A program made the translations under genes and the position numbers. A stretch of 64,000 nucleotides of DNA from Faecalibacterium prausnitzii (GTDB lineage: Bacteria; Bacillota; Clostridia; Oscillospirales; Ruminococcaceae): positions 1,550,001-1,614,000 of the forward strand of contig NZ_CP065377.1 of the NCBI RefSeq assembly GCF_019967995.1, given 5' to 3'. Numbering within the stretch: the stretch's first letter is position 1; each line of letters begins with the position of its first letter. Below the pieces are notes generated by a model. That model searched no databases. It worked only from the letters and a program-made list of their open reading frames with translations, and was not told where the DNA came from. This document shows, piece by piece, positions 27,239 through 37,291 of the stretch.

Positions 27239-27751
27239 TCAGGGCCGGCGCTGTTCTACACAGATCCGGGTAGACGAAATATCCAGCAATGCCCGCACAA
27301 GCTCGGTGATCCGTGCAGCGATCCGGACATCTCCCCCGCCGTCACAGACGACCGCGACCCCGCACACCTGCGGATAATAGACCGTCTGCGCCAGAGCCGT
27401 GCCGTCATCCAACAGCACATGCGTTTCCTGGCTTTGGGTCTGTCCCGACTGCGTGTCCGTAGCATAGACGGTCTCCTCCCCGGTTTCCAGTGTCACCATC
27501 ACGGTCGTGGCCCCGGCCCCGTCGATCTGCCCGATCAGGTCCTGGAGCTGTGCTTCCAGCTGCTCCCGGTAGGCTGACGCCTGGGAAGCCGACGCCGCGG
27601 ATGGTTCCGCAGGCGGCGTTGCGGGCAGCAGTTCGGAGAGCAGCAACAACAGCATCGCCGCGCCGCCCAGCACCACGGCCAGTCGGGTGCGGTTCTGCTT
27701 TTCCAGCAGTGCCCGGAAATCAAATGTCGTTCCTTCTCCCCGCTGTTTCAT
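27239..27751 (-). CDS. spoIIIAG: Stage III sporulation protein AG
   Basis: The start chosen is the ATG at 27751, which overlaps the stop of spoIIIAF (ATGA, 27748-27751); it gives 170 residues. There is one membrane segment (LAVVLGGAAMLLLLLSELLP), a low-complexity Ala/Ser linker, and a ring-building domain with TVMVTLETGEETVYATD. In Bacillus SpoIIIAG forms a large ring in the channel between mother cell and forespore. Confidence 0.88.
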   Translation of the reverse strand: MKQRGEGTTFDFRALLEKQNRTRLAVVLGGAAMLLLLLSELLPATPPAEPSAASASQASAYREQLEAQLQDLIGQIDGAGATTVMVTLETGEETVYATDTQSGQTQSQETHVLLDDGTALAQTVYYPQVCGVAVVCDGGGDVRIAARITELVRALLDISSTRICVEQRRP

Positions 27752-28230
27752 GGCGCATTCTCCCCGCCGGGCACGTCCCACACAGGCGATACGCCCAGCG
27801 TATGTTGAAGAAGTTCCTCTACCGCGTCCCGCGTTTCTTCCGCCTCTCCCGTCTGCGTTACCGTCAGGGAATGGACCTGTACGCCCTCCGCTGTCTCTTC
27901 CAGCTCGATGCGGATGGTGACCTCCGCGCCCAGCTCCTCACGGCAGCGGGCTTCCAAAGTATCTTCCAGCTGAGACGCCGCCGTACGAAGCACGGTCTCC
28001 TTCTGTGTTCCCAGCTCCACCGAAGACGCCGCCGGGTGAGTGAACGCCTGCCACTCCCCTTTTGCCTGTGGAAGCACACAGAGGACCACTGCTAAAATAT
28101 ATAACCCAGCCACCGCTTTTATGCTGCGCCGGGCCCACCCCTGCCCCGTGAGCTGTGCGGTCAGCTCCGCGCAGATACACGCCGTGCAGAAAACTGCAAC
28201 CGCCGCTTTGATGTTCTGCACCTCATCCAC
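27748..28230 (-). CDS. spoIIIAF: Stage III sporulation protein AF
   Basis: This 160-residue protein has two membrane segments near the N-terminus (AVAVFCTACICAEL and AVAGLYILAVVLCVLP) and a soluble domain with VTIRIELEETAEGVQV, the layout of SpoIIIAF. Its start overlaps the end of spoIIIAE by eight bases and its stop overlaps the start of spoIIIAG. Confidence 0.85.
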   Translation of the reverse strand: MDEVQNIKAAVAVFCTACICAELTAQLTGQGWARRSIKAVAGLYILAVVLCVLPQAKGEWQAFTHPAASSVELGTQKETVLRTAASQLEDTLEARCREELGAEVTIRIELEETAEGVQVHSLTVTQTGEAEETRDAVEELLQHTLGVSPVWDVPGGENAP

Positions 28231-29227
28231 CCCCTACCACAAAGAGCAGTGCCGTGCCTGCAATGGCAAGCCCCGCAAACAGCGCCGTCACCGCCATCAT
28301 GCAGCGGAGCGCCTCAGCAAAGCATTCCAGAAGGCCCTGGCCGCGCTCACTGCCCATCAGTCCGCATAGAAGCCCGCACCCGGAAAGCAGGCCCAGCTGG
28401 ATAAGCATTCCCAGATAGACCGGCACGAATTCTGCTGCAATGGTCAACAGCGCAGCCAGCCCCAGCCCGCTTTTCAAAAGCTGAAGGCTCGACAGCACCG
28501 TCTCCGAGGCATCGCGCAGCGTCTCCCCGATGATCGGCACTGTCCCGGTCAGAAGCTGCCCGGTGCGAAGGGCCGCACGGTCCAGCTGCAGCGTTGAGAT
28601 GCGCTCCAGACCCAAAAGAGCAACCAGAAGTTTGCCCGCCCACCCCAGCAGCTTTTCCAGTGCACTGCCAACTGCTTTGCAAAATCTCCCCAACCCAGTC
28701 TCCGCACAGATGCAGCAGGCCATGCTCAAGGCCAGATAGCATTGGAGCAGCGGCGGCACCAGCACCGTGAGCCCCTGCGCCAGAGCACACAGCAGCGTCA
28801 GAAGAAAACCGCCTGCCGAAGCGCCTGCCACGCTCTCGCCGCCCAGGGTCAGGACCCCTGCATACACCGGCAGAAATCCCAGAAGAAACCGGTTCCAGCT
28901 TTCGATCTGGGTGCAGAGCGTTTCGGAAAGGGCCACGAGCTTCTCCCATAGCAGGACCCCGCAGCCCCCTGCGCAGACGAGGTCCAGCAGCGTTCCATCC
29001 GCATGGCCGCCCAACAGCAGTGCGATGACGGCGCCCAGCACCAGAAAGGTCAGAACCGCCGCATACCCGCTTGCAGCGGTATGCAGAGCCGTGGGCAGGG
29101 ACTCCGGCAGAAAACTGCGCAGCGCCTCCCAGGGGTTTTCTGCGAACGCCGCAGGCGGTACCGGGCTTTGTTCCAGATAAGGCCCCCACATCTCCGCGCC
29201 CGGAAGGCGCATATCCCAGTTGTTCAT
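28223..29227 (-). CDS. spoIIIAE: Stage III sporulation protein AE
   Basis: The start at 29227 overlaps the stop of spoIIIAD (ATGA) and gives 334 residues; a longer in-frame reading only covers spoIIIAD. The protein is a polytopic membrane protein with about seven hydrophobic segments, among them LTFLVLGAVIALLLGG, VPPLLQCYLALSMACC and the terminal ALFAGLAIAGTALLFVVGGG, and an amphipathic middle (LRDASETVLSSLQLLKSG). SpoIIIAE is a core membrane part of the SpoIIIA-SpoIIQ channel. Confidence 0.88.
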   Translation of the reverse strand: MNNWDMRLPGAEMWGPYLEQSPVPPAAFAENPWEALRSFLPESLPTALHTAASGYAAVLTFLVLGAVIALLLGGHADGTLLDLVCAGGCGVLLWEKLVALSETLCTQIESWNRFLLGFLPVYAGVLTLGGESVAGASAGGFLLTLLCALAQGLTVLVPPLLQCYLALSMACCICAETGLGRFCKAVGSALEKLLGWAGKLLVALLGLERISTLQLDRAALRTGQLLTGTVPIIGETLRDASETVLSSLQLLKSGLGLAALLTIAAEFVPVYLGMLIQLGLLSGCGLLCGLMGSERGQGLLECFAEALRCMMAVTALFAGLAIAGTALLFVVGGG

Positions 29228-29607
29228 CCCGTCATACTCCCGATTCGCTGTAAAATCTCTTCCAGCAGCGGCCACGCCGCCGCAAGCACCAGACAGCGGC
29301 CGGCCAGCCCGACACACCACGCCAGCGATTCCGCTCCGGCTTCTTCGCAGAGGGTGTGGGTATAGTCCGTCAGAAGCAGGACGACCGCGCTCTTCATCAG
29401 GCACGAAAAGGCTGCGCCGTTCGTCTGCTCCCCCAGGCGGACGATACCGAGGAGCGCCGCCCGGAACGCAGACCCGACCCGCACCAGAAGCACCAGTGCC
29501 GCCCCCAGCGAAAGCAGCAGCGCGTAGGATGGGACACTGCGCCTGAGCACTGTATAAAGCAATGCTGCCACAAGCGCCAGACCAAAGGCCGCTGCCGCCG
29601 CACTCAT
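29224..29607 (-). CDS. spoIIIAD: Stage III sporulation protein AD
   Basis: This 127-residue protein has four hydrophobic segments, as expected for SpoIIIAD (SAAAAAFGLALVAALLY, LLLSLGAALVLLV, CLMKSAVVLLLTDY, LAGRCLVLAAAWPLL). Both ends overlap neighbours by four bases. It belongs to the membrane part of the feeding channel. Confidence 0.87.
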   Translation of the reverse strand: MSAAAAAFGLALVAALLYTVLRRSVPSYALLLSLGAALVLLVRVGSAFRAALLGIVRLGEQTNGAAFSCLMKSAVVLLLTDYTHTLCEEAGAESLAWCVGLAGRCLVLAAAWPLLEEILQRIGSMTG

Positions 29608-29807
29608 AGTGCGAACAGGGATTTGATGGTCACGAACAGGGCGCTGATCTGTTTCACCAGAATGGACAGGACCACGACCAGCCCTGCCAGTGTCGTCATC
29701 ATCGCCTGATCCTCCCGCCCGGAGCGGATCAGCAATTGGTTCAGCACCGCTACGATGATGCCAATGGCCGCGATCTTAAAGATCAGGTCGATCTCCATCT
29801 TTTTCAT
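29604..29807 (-). CDS. spoIIIAC: Stage III sporulation protein AC
   Basis: This 67-residue protein has two membrane segments (LIFKIAAIGIIVAVLNQLL and LAGLVVVLSILVKQI), the size and pattern of SpoIIIAC. It is highly conserved in spore formers. Its stop overlaps the start of spoIIIAD. The start could be the ATG at 29807 or the one at 29798. Confidence 0.88.
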   Translation of the reverse strand: MKKMEIDLIFKIAAIGIIVAVLNQLLIRSGREDQAMMTTLAGLVVVLSILVKQISALFVTIKSLFAL

Positions 29808-29816
29808 CCTCTCCGC

Positions 29817-30281
29817 TCAAATCAGCAAAATTGCAGCCGCCAGCCCCAACGCAAGGCCAAGCTTATGCGAAAGCTCGTTCGTTTGCCGCAGCTGCGGTGC
29901 AAGCTCTGTCTGAAACGCCTCGAACTGCTGAATGTAAAATGCGAGCTGCCGGCATTCCTGCGCTGCTTCTGCATGGCCCAGCCCTGCCATGCACGCCCGG
30001 AACACGTTCTGCTCCCGCCGGGTCAGCGCCGGGTCGGGAGCCAGCGTTTGCAGCGAATGCTCTGTCTGCCCCACAAGGCCTTCCCGCTGCATAGCACAAA
30101 GCAAAGCTCTCAGATCCGTGCGCCGGAATTCGATCTCCCGGCGGATGCGTTCCAGTAGGGCAATGGTCTTTTGCAGTGCCTGCCGATGTGCCTCTGCACG
30201 GATGCAGACCCCATCGCCAACGCACCAGCCGCAGAATACCAGGCAGACCGCCCCGATGCCATGCAAAAAGAGACTGCTCAT
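29817..30281 (-). CDS. spoIIIAB: Stage III sporulation protein AB
   Basis: This 154-residue protein has an N-terminal membrane segment (LHGIGAVCLVFCGWCVGD), a helical soluble domain starting ALQKTIALLERIRREIEFR, and a C-terminal hydrophobic end (LGLALGLAAAILLI). This matches SpoIIIAB, which resembles type II secretion GspF-type proteins. It overlaps spoIIIAA by four bases (30278-30281) and is separated from spoIIIAC by nine. Confidence 0.85.
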   Translation of the reverse strand: MSSLFLHGIGAVCLVFCGWCVGDGVCIRAEAHRQALQKTIALLERIRREIEFRRTDLRALLCAMQREGLVGQTEHSLQTLAPDPALTRREQNVFRACMAGLGHAEAAQECRQLAFYIQQFEAFQTELAPQLRQTNELSHKLGLALGLAAAILLI

Positions 30282-31180
30282 AAAAACCGCACCTCCCGCA
30301 CCTGCCCCGGCTCCGCCCGCCCTTTGAGCCAGACCAGTACATGGAGTGCACCCCGCGCCTGCAGCGCCTGCACCTGGGGGCGTCCGACCGCTTCTTCCGG
30401 GGACGCTGCATGGAGCGTTGCGATAAAGTCCACGCCGCTGAAAAGCCCCTGTTCGAGCGCTGTCACCTCATCCAGACCGCCCAGCTCGTCCAACAAAAGG
30501 ATCTGCGGTGAGAGTGTCCGCAACGCCATCTGCACAGCCTGTCCCTTCGGGATACCGGCGATCACATCCAGCGCTTCACCGGGGGACTTCCGCCGGGAGC
30601 TGCCCGAAAACAACTCCCGCCGCTCGTCGATGACCGAGACCAGCTTTTTCTGGCAGACAAGCTCCCGCGCCATGCTGCGCAGAAGCGTCGTTTTGCCGCT
30701 GCCCGGCTCGCCTACGAGAAGCATCCCGATGAAATGCGTCTGCAAGGCTGCACACAGTTCCTGTGGGAGCGGGATGGTTTTCTCCCGCGCAATGCGTAGG
30801 TTGACAGAGGTCAGTTCCTGCAAAACGACGCCCTGTTCCGGGTTTTGCAGAAAGCGCCCACCAAGGCCCGCCCGGCACCCGGAGGGACCCGTCACATACC
30901 CCTGCGCGATCTCCGTCTGATGCGTGTGGACCGACCCGCCGCACAGCGTGAACAAGATCTCCTCCATCTGCTGCGGCGTCAGAAGCATCCGCTGCAAGGA
31001 GGCAAGCTCCCGCGCTGTTTCCTGCGGTGTGCAGACTGCCCCGCGCATCGTGAACGCTGGTGCACAGCCCACCCGCAGCCGAAGCTCCTGCACATCGGGC
31101 GCAAGGGCCGACGGCATGTCCAGAAGCGGCCGAGCCAGCCAGCTCGGCAGCGATTGAACCATCTGATAATACTCGTCCAT
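30278..31180 (-). CDS. spoIIIAA: Stage III sporulation protein AA, secretion-type ATPase
   Basis: The ATG at 31180 has AAGGAGAATGCAGG before it and gives 300 residues. It carries Walker A GEPGSGKTT (157-165) and Walker B ILLLDELGG (about 227-235), with SVIDERREL between. SpoIIIAA is the ATPase thought to drive the mother-cell-to-forespore channel. It is the first gene of a complete AA-AH operon. Sporulation itself cannot be inferred from this operon alone, since several relatives keep such genes without known spores. Confidence 0.92.
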   Translation of the reverse strand: MDEYYQMVQSLPSWLARPLLDMPSALAPDVQELRLRVGCAPAFTMRGAVCTPQETARELASLQRMLLTPQQMEEILFTLCGGSVHTHQTEIAQGYVTGPSGCRAGLGGRFLQNPEQGVVLQELTSVNLRIAREKTIPLPQELCAALQTHFIGMLLVGEPGSGKTTLLRSMARELVCQKKLVSVIDERRELFSGSSRRKSPGEALDVIAGIPKGQAVQMALRTLSPQILLLDELGGLDEVTALEQGLFSGVDFIATLHAASPEEAVGRPQVQALQARGALHVLVWLKGRAEPGQVREVRFL

Positions 31181-31211
31181 CCTGCATTCTCCTTCCGCGT
31201 CTCTTGTCATC

Positions 31212-31240
31212 ACTGTATGCAGCCGGGCGGAAGATAGAAC
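31212..31240 (-). promoter_or_regulatory. Candidate sigma-E-type promoter before spoIIIAA
   Basis: On the minus strand CATACAGT (31212-31219) closely matches the sigma-E -10 element CATACAAT, and GTTCTATC upstream could serve as -35 with about 13 bases between. It would start transcripts about 25 bases before the gene. In Bacillus the operon is under sigma-E. The -35 match is weak. Confidence 0.4.
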
Positions 31241-31250
31241 CGGGCAGCAC

Positions 31251-31287
31251 AAACGCCCGCACAGCGTGTTCCACTGTACGGGCGTTT
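31251..31287 (-). terminator. Hairpin after ligA
   Basis: AAACGCCCGCACAG (31251-31264) pairs with CTGTACGGGCGTTT (31274-31287), fourteen positions with one mismatch. It would separate ligA from spoIIIAA. There is no clear T-run on the minus side, so its strength is uncertain. Confidence 0.5.
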
Positions 31288-31324
31288 GATGGGGTTCTTC
31301 TTTTATTCAGGACTCCGGAAAGAT

Positions 31325-33565
<2,241 letters not shown>

Positions 33566-34099
33566 TCAACGGTTCAAAATCGCCTTGATCTCCGCGAGAT
33601 CCTTTGCAAAATAGATTCCTTCCTGCCGTTCTTCAGACGACAGGCCCGTTTCGATCATGTGGCTCAGCAGCATCCGCAGGCCGGTATAATAGCCATCCAG
33701 ATCGTACAGAATACAGGGCGCATCCAGATGCTTCAGCGAGACTTTGGACATCACCTCTGCGATCTCTTCCAGCGTACCTGTCCCGCCGGGAAACGCAATG
33801 AACGCATCGCCCAGCTCGATCATCTTCGTCTTCCGTTCGGTCATATCCTTTGTGACGATCAGCTCCGTGAGGCCATCGTGTTGAAGTTCCCCTTTGACAA
33901 AGAACTCCGGCTCTACGCCGGTCACCTCTCCGCCCGCAGCCAATACACTGTCCGCCAGTGCACCCATCAGGCCGCTTCGGGACCCGCCGTAGATCAGCGC
34001 ATTCCCGCTCTCCCCGATCCAGCGGCCAAGCTCCTGCACAGCCGCTTTCAGTGCCGGGGTGTTTCCTTCGTTTGCTCCAAGATAAACTGTAATGTTCAT
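33566..34099 (-). CDS. LOG-family phosphoribohydrolase-like protein
   Basis: This 177-residue protein starts at the ATG at 34099, with AAAGGAGACCCT upstream. It has the LOG/TIGR00730 marks: a Rossmann start (ITVYLGANEGNTP), GGSRSGLMGALAD and the PGGTGTLEE motif. Characterised relatives release free bases from nucleoside 5'-monophosphates (cytokinin-type activation in plants). The bacterial substrate is not known. Confidence 0.88.
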   Translation of the reverse strand: MNITVYLGANEGNTPALKAAVQELGRWIGESGNALIYGGSRSGLMGALADSVLAAGGEVTGVEPEFFVKGELQHDGLTELIVTKDMTERKTKMIELGDAFIAFPGGTGTLEEIAEVMSKVSLKHLDAPCILYDLDGYYTGLRMLLSHMIETGLSSEERQEGIYFAKDLAEIKAILNR

Positions 34100-34123
34100 A
34101 GGGTCTCCTTTCACATCCGGTGC

Positions 34124-34981
34124 TCAGGTCTTGGGCTGATACTGCATACTGGACACATTGTAAATAGTGACAAACGCCTTGGGGTCCTCCCGGTTGATAA
34201 AGTTCATCAGCTTTTGATACTCGCTCTTGTCCACGATGGTAATGATCTCGTTGTGTTTTTCCAGATTGTATGCGCCGATGGCCTCGTACATGGTCGCACC
34301 ACTGTGCAGATCGTTGATGATAAACTGCCGCAGCGCCTCCTCTTTTTCGGTGATGATGCAGACGCGGCGCTTGATGCTGTTGTCGAAGATGAAATGGTCC
34401 AGCACGATGCCGTTGAAATAGGTGCCCAGAATGCTCAGGACCACCGTTTTCTTATCATAGACCAGCGCTGCGGAAAGCGCTATGCACATCCCCGACAGAG
34501 ACATGGCTTTTCCCAATTCCATGTGCAGGTACTTGTTCATGATTTTCGCCACGATATCCAGCCCGCCGGAGGACGCGTTGCGGTTAAACAAAATGCTCAA
34601 CCCGATGCTGACCACCAGGATATAGCACACCACGTCCAGCTCCTGACTGCCAGTCATCGAGCCAGCCTCCGGGAACAGCTTTTCAAACAGCCCCAGAAAC
34701 ACCGGCAGCAGTACGCTGGTGTAAACGGTCTTTGCGCCAAACTCTCTGCCGCAGGTAAAGAACCCGACAATGAGAAGCGCAACGTTCAGGATCATCGTAA
34801 TGACCGACAAGGGCAGCGGCACAAAATTGGACAGCACGATGCCAAGGCCGGAAATGCTGCTGATGGATGTATGGCTCGGCACCAGAAAAAAGTAGACGCC
34901 AGCCGCAACGATCGCGACCGCCCCGGTCAGGACGGCCATCTCTTCCAGAAGTGCGCCGGTCTTTTCCTTCATATCATTCAT
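34124..34981 (-). CDS. YitT-family membrane protein (DUF2179 C-terminus)
   Basis: This 285-residue protein has five or so membrane segments in the first 190 residues (among them LTGAVAIVAAGVYFFLV and FVPLPLSVITMILNVALLIVGFF) and a soluble C-terminal domain starting RRVCIITEKEEALRQFIIND, the DUF2179 fold. Family members are abundant in Firmicutes; the transported substrate is unknown. GGAGGAACAAAG precedes the ATG. It lies 24 bases before the LOG gene on the same strand. Confidence 0.85.
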   Translation of the reverse strand: MNDMKEKTGALLEEMAVLTGAVAIVAAGVYFFLVPSHTSISSISGLGIVLSNFVPLPLSVITMILNVALLIVGFFTCGREFGAKTVYTSVLLPVFLGLFEKLFPEAGSMTGSQELDVVCYILVVSIGLSILFNRNASSGGLDIVAKIMNKYLHMELGKAMSLSGMCIALSAALVYDKKTVVLSILGTYFNGIVLDHFIFDNSIKRRVCIITEKEEALRQFIINDLHSGATMYEAIGAYNLEKHNEIITIVDKSEYQKLMNFINREDPKAFVTIYNVSSMQYQPKT

Positions 34982-34997
34982 CTTTGTTCCTCCAGAT

Positions 34998-35273
34998 TCA
35001 AATTCTCTTCAACACAGTATACCATGGTTTTCCCTTTTCGGAAAGGACCTGCACAAAAAAGACCCCTGCGGTGCATCCAGAACCGCAGAGGTATCGTTGC
35101 ATTCTTATCAGTTTGCAAAATTCAGCGCCAGCAATGCAAACATCCAAAACCGTGTCCGCGCCGCCTTCGACAACACCGATGGCTTTCATGGAGGAGTGGA
35201 TGAGAATCGTCTCGGTGCCGGTCAGCCCCATGGCAGCAAGATTCTGCTGGAGGGTCTGTTTTGTGTATGTCAT
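34998..35273 (-). pseudogene. Remnant of an aminoglycoside 3-N-acetyltransferase-like gene
   Basis: The first ~47 residues (LGLTGTETILIHSSMKAIG and VEGGADTVLD) match the start of AAC(3)-family acetyltransferases, which are normally about 260 residues. After that the frame continues into unrelated residues and ends at 91. The catalytic core is missing. A good terminator (35055-35091) lies within the 3' end, so the inner part of the gene was probably deleted and its own terminator kept. Not expected to give resistance. Confidence 0.65.
35055..35091 (-). terminator. Terminator of the decayed aac(3)-like gene
   Basis: On the minus strand CCTCTGCGGT (35082-35091) pairs with ACCGCAGGGG (35063-35072), with one G-T pair, and is followed by CTTTTTT (35055-35061). 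A classical rho-independent form. Confidence 0.8.
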
Positions 35274-35386
35274 TGGGTGTTTTCAGATACACCCTAATGA
35301 AAAAGGCGTATCGTCTCTTGAATGTCATGCCACTGGTTCCTGTTTGCCGTTTTTACTTGCTTCAGCCAAACATTTGACAAAGAACC

Positions 35387-35434
35387 GAGAAAGCTAAGAA
35401 TCATTCGAATCAACGAACAATTCTGAGCTTTCTC
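35387..35434 (-). terminator. Long hairpin after the tRNA-Leu fragment
   Basis: GAGAAAGCTAAGAAT (35387-35401) is complementary, with one mismatch, to ATTCTGAGCTTTCTC (35420-35434). It begins two bases after the tRNA 3' end and probably ends its transcript, although only a short T-containing run follows. Confidence 0.55.
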
Positions 35435-35435
35435 A

Positions 35436-35515
35436 TGCCACCGGCTGGGCTTGAACCCGCACTCTGTCGCCAGAAAGGGATTTTAAGTCCCTCGTGTCTG
35501 CCAGCCTTCGGCAAA
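35436..35515 (-). tRNA. tRNA-Leu(UAA), 3' part or degenerate gene
   Basis: On the minus strand the sequence has a D-loop TGGCAGACAC, an anticodon arm AGGGA-CTTAAAA-TCCCT with anticodon TAA, a long variable arm, a T-arm around GGGTTCAAGCC (one stem mismatch) and a 3' acceptor CGGTGGC plus A. CCA is not encoded. The 5' acceptor strand that should read GCCACCG is absent; upstream stands TTTGCCGAAGGC instead. It therefore looks like the 3' part left by an element that integrates in this tRNA, or a decayed copy. A consensus promoter lies 90 bases upstream. Confidence 0.6.
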
Positions 35516-35607
35516 GTCATTTTTTGTTCGTTGTATCGCTTGATTTCTCATTGCGAGAGAGATTTTCCCTCTGCGAGCGAGAGGGATTCGCATTTTTTGA
35601 CAGGATA

Positions 35608-35636
35608 ATATTACCACCTTTTTCGTTCCATGTCAA
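35608..35636 (-). promoter_or_regulatory. Consensus promoter upstream of the tRNA-Leu fragment
   Basis: On the minus strand TTGACA (35631-35636) and TAATAT (35608-35613) are exactly 17 bases apart. It points at the tRNA fragment. A short inverted repeat (CCCTCT/AGAGGG around 35566-35585) lies in the leader. Confidence 0.75.
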
Positions 35637-36072
35637 TCATGTAAAATTGTTTCATCTTGTCGTGCTTGACCTTCGGAACGTCCGGGGCCCGGAGCACCGC
35701 CGGGGGCGTTTGCTCTGCCCAGATGCGCTCCTCAGGGTGGATGATGATGGGTGGATGGCGGCTTGATTGGTACATTGATAGACTGGCTTGGACGATGGGG
35801 TATTTCTGACTTTTTGAAGGATGTTTTGAGAGCGATTTTGATGTGCGAACAGCCCGGATAGCTTCTTATCTATATCGCTCATTTGATTGTTTATTTGGCT
35901 TGTCCATGGTCTTCCCTGCTGTGAGTTTGGGCTGAAATTTCCCCGGAAGTGATTTTGAGGCCTAGAGTTAGAAATGGATGTACTTTGTTTGATATGAAGC
36001 AATTGTTTCATTAGAAAACCGTATGGATGGGATTTATTATGCACACCCACACGGTTTTGGATTTTGAAACGA
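35637..36072. other. Gap without a recognised gene, at the GC transition
   Basis: A GC-rich patch (35680-35760) gives way to AT-rich DNA by 35800. Short open frames exist on both strands but show no ribosome site, family feature or compositional support. This is the left edge of the low-GC accessory block. Confidence 0.4.
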
Positions 36073-36405
36073 TTATTTCAGCTTCTCGATAATATCATCA
36101 GCACTGACACCCTCGGCCAGCAGCTTCTTCAGCACAGCCTCTACTTCGGTCTTCTTTGCTTCTTCAGCAGCCTTAGCATCTGCCTTTGCCTTCTTCGCTT
36201 CCAAGGACGCTACTTCTTTTTCGGCTTTCTTCAGAGCAGTCTTCTTCTCTTTCAATATGTTCTTCTGCTCTTCAATCGCTTTCTGGATGGATGCGATCTC
36301 GGTATTCAGACATGCTATAGTCTCCTGCTTCTCCGTAATCTGGGATGCGTAGTCTTTGGTAATATTGGTTTTGGGGCGGTTTTTGCTGCCTTTCGTTCTG
36401 GGCAT
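36073..36405 (-). CDS. Small basic coiled-coil protein of unknown function
   Basis: The ATG at 36405 has AAGGAAAGAGG upstream and gives 110 residues. The N-terminus MPRTKGSKNRPK is basic and resembles an AT-hook-like tail. Residues ~25-85 form a strong coiled coil rich in Lys, Glu and Ala (KKTALKKAEKEVASLEAKK), and the end is LLAEGVSADDIIEKL, a short helical module. No known family recognised. It could bind nucleic acid or be a structural partner. It is the last gene of a three-gene minus-strand cassette. Confidence 0.65.
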   Translation of the reverse strand: MPRTKGSKNRPKTNITKDYASQITEKQETIACLNTEIASIQKAIEEQKNILKEKKTALKKAEKEVASLEAKKAKADAKAAEEAKKTEVEAVLKKLLAEGVSADDIIEKLK

Positions 36406-36470
36406 GGTGATAACCTCTTTCCTTTTATAGTGTTTTAAGTATAGCACTGTAGAGATACTGAACTAATATC

Positions 36471-37220
36471 TCATTTATTTTCATTATATATTTTCAAAAA
36501 TTCATCTGCGAATTTTTTTACCAAATTACGGTCAACCGTTGTTACCAATGTTTCTCCATTATAATTAGCGGCCTTCGTCCAATTATAAGATCCATGCATG
36601 ATATAATCTAAGTCCACAATACAGAACTTATCATGCATACGATTTGTTCCCCACACACCAGAATGTGGAACAACAACACATTCAAAGTTTTCTTTTAATC
36701 CTTGCAATAGGTTTTGATTTGAATCTTCATCTGAAATAATGATCCGTATGTGTATACCGTTTTGCTTCTTCTTTAATAATTCCTGATACAAAACCTCATT
36801 AGAGAACCATGCAACAGCAACCCAAATCAAATACTTCGCATCTCTAATTCCTTGTATTAAAACATCCTGAATTCTATCGAACTCAACATCATTTGATACT
36901 TCCGGCTCAATATCAGAATATATTATCTGTGGTCTGAGTTCCACATCTTGAATGGCGTATTCATCATCTTCTTCGTAAACATAATATACCAGTCTATCGA
37001 TTTTATCTTTTAGCTCTGTTGCTTTAGTCATCAAAGGAATTGGCACTCGAATTTCAACATTTTCCCAGTGTTGATTTGATCTTGTTGCAAATTTCCATTG
37101 TGGAACACAGTTAATTGTACTTCTGCTAATTATCGGAAACAATTTTTCTTTACAATCCGAAAACTTAGGGTCATATTGTAAATCTGCAACTAATGTTCGT
37201 TTCAGTGCACCTGAATTCAT
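36471..37220 (-). CDS. Phospholipase D-like (single HKD) domain protein, probable nuclease
   Basis: This 249-residue protein has one HxK motif, MHDKFCIVD with His196 and Lys198, followed by GSYNWTKAANYNGE, as in Nuc/Zucchini-type PLD nucleases that dimerise to build the active site. Residues 1-100 form a separate N-terminal domain without recognised homology. Such proteins occur in DNA repair, in restriction-like systems and in phage defence. Its composition is clearly AT-rich. It lies between the RES protein gene and the coiled-coil gene, 60-75 bases apart, all in one direction. Confidence 0.8.
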   Translation of the reverse strand: MNSGALKRTLVADLQYDPKFSDCKEKLFPIISRSTINCVPQWKFATRSNQHWENVEIRVPIPLMTKATELKDKIDRLVYYVYEEDDEYAIQDVELRPQIIYSDIEPEVSNDVEFDRIQDVLIQGIRDAKYLIWVAVAWFSNEVLYQELLKKKQNGIHIRIIISDEDSNQNLLQGLKENFECVVVPHSGVWGTNRMHDKFCIVDLDYIMHGSYNWTKAANYNGETLVTTVDRNLVKKFADEFLKIYNENK

Positions 37221-37291
37221 ACCTTATCCTCCAATCCTTCAGATTTTTTAATATCAAGGTTCCTTTCTATATTCGCTTATATATATTCTTC

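Noticed and set aside
35494..36050. Open frames on both strands near the tRNA fragment
   Set aside because: No ribosome site, low-complexity residues, and one of them overlaps the tRNA and its promoter.
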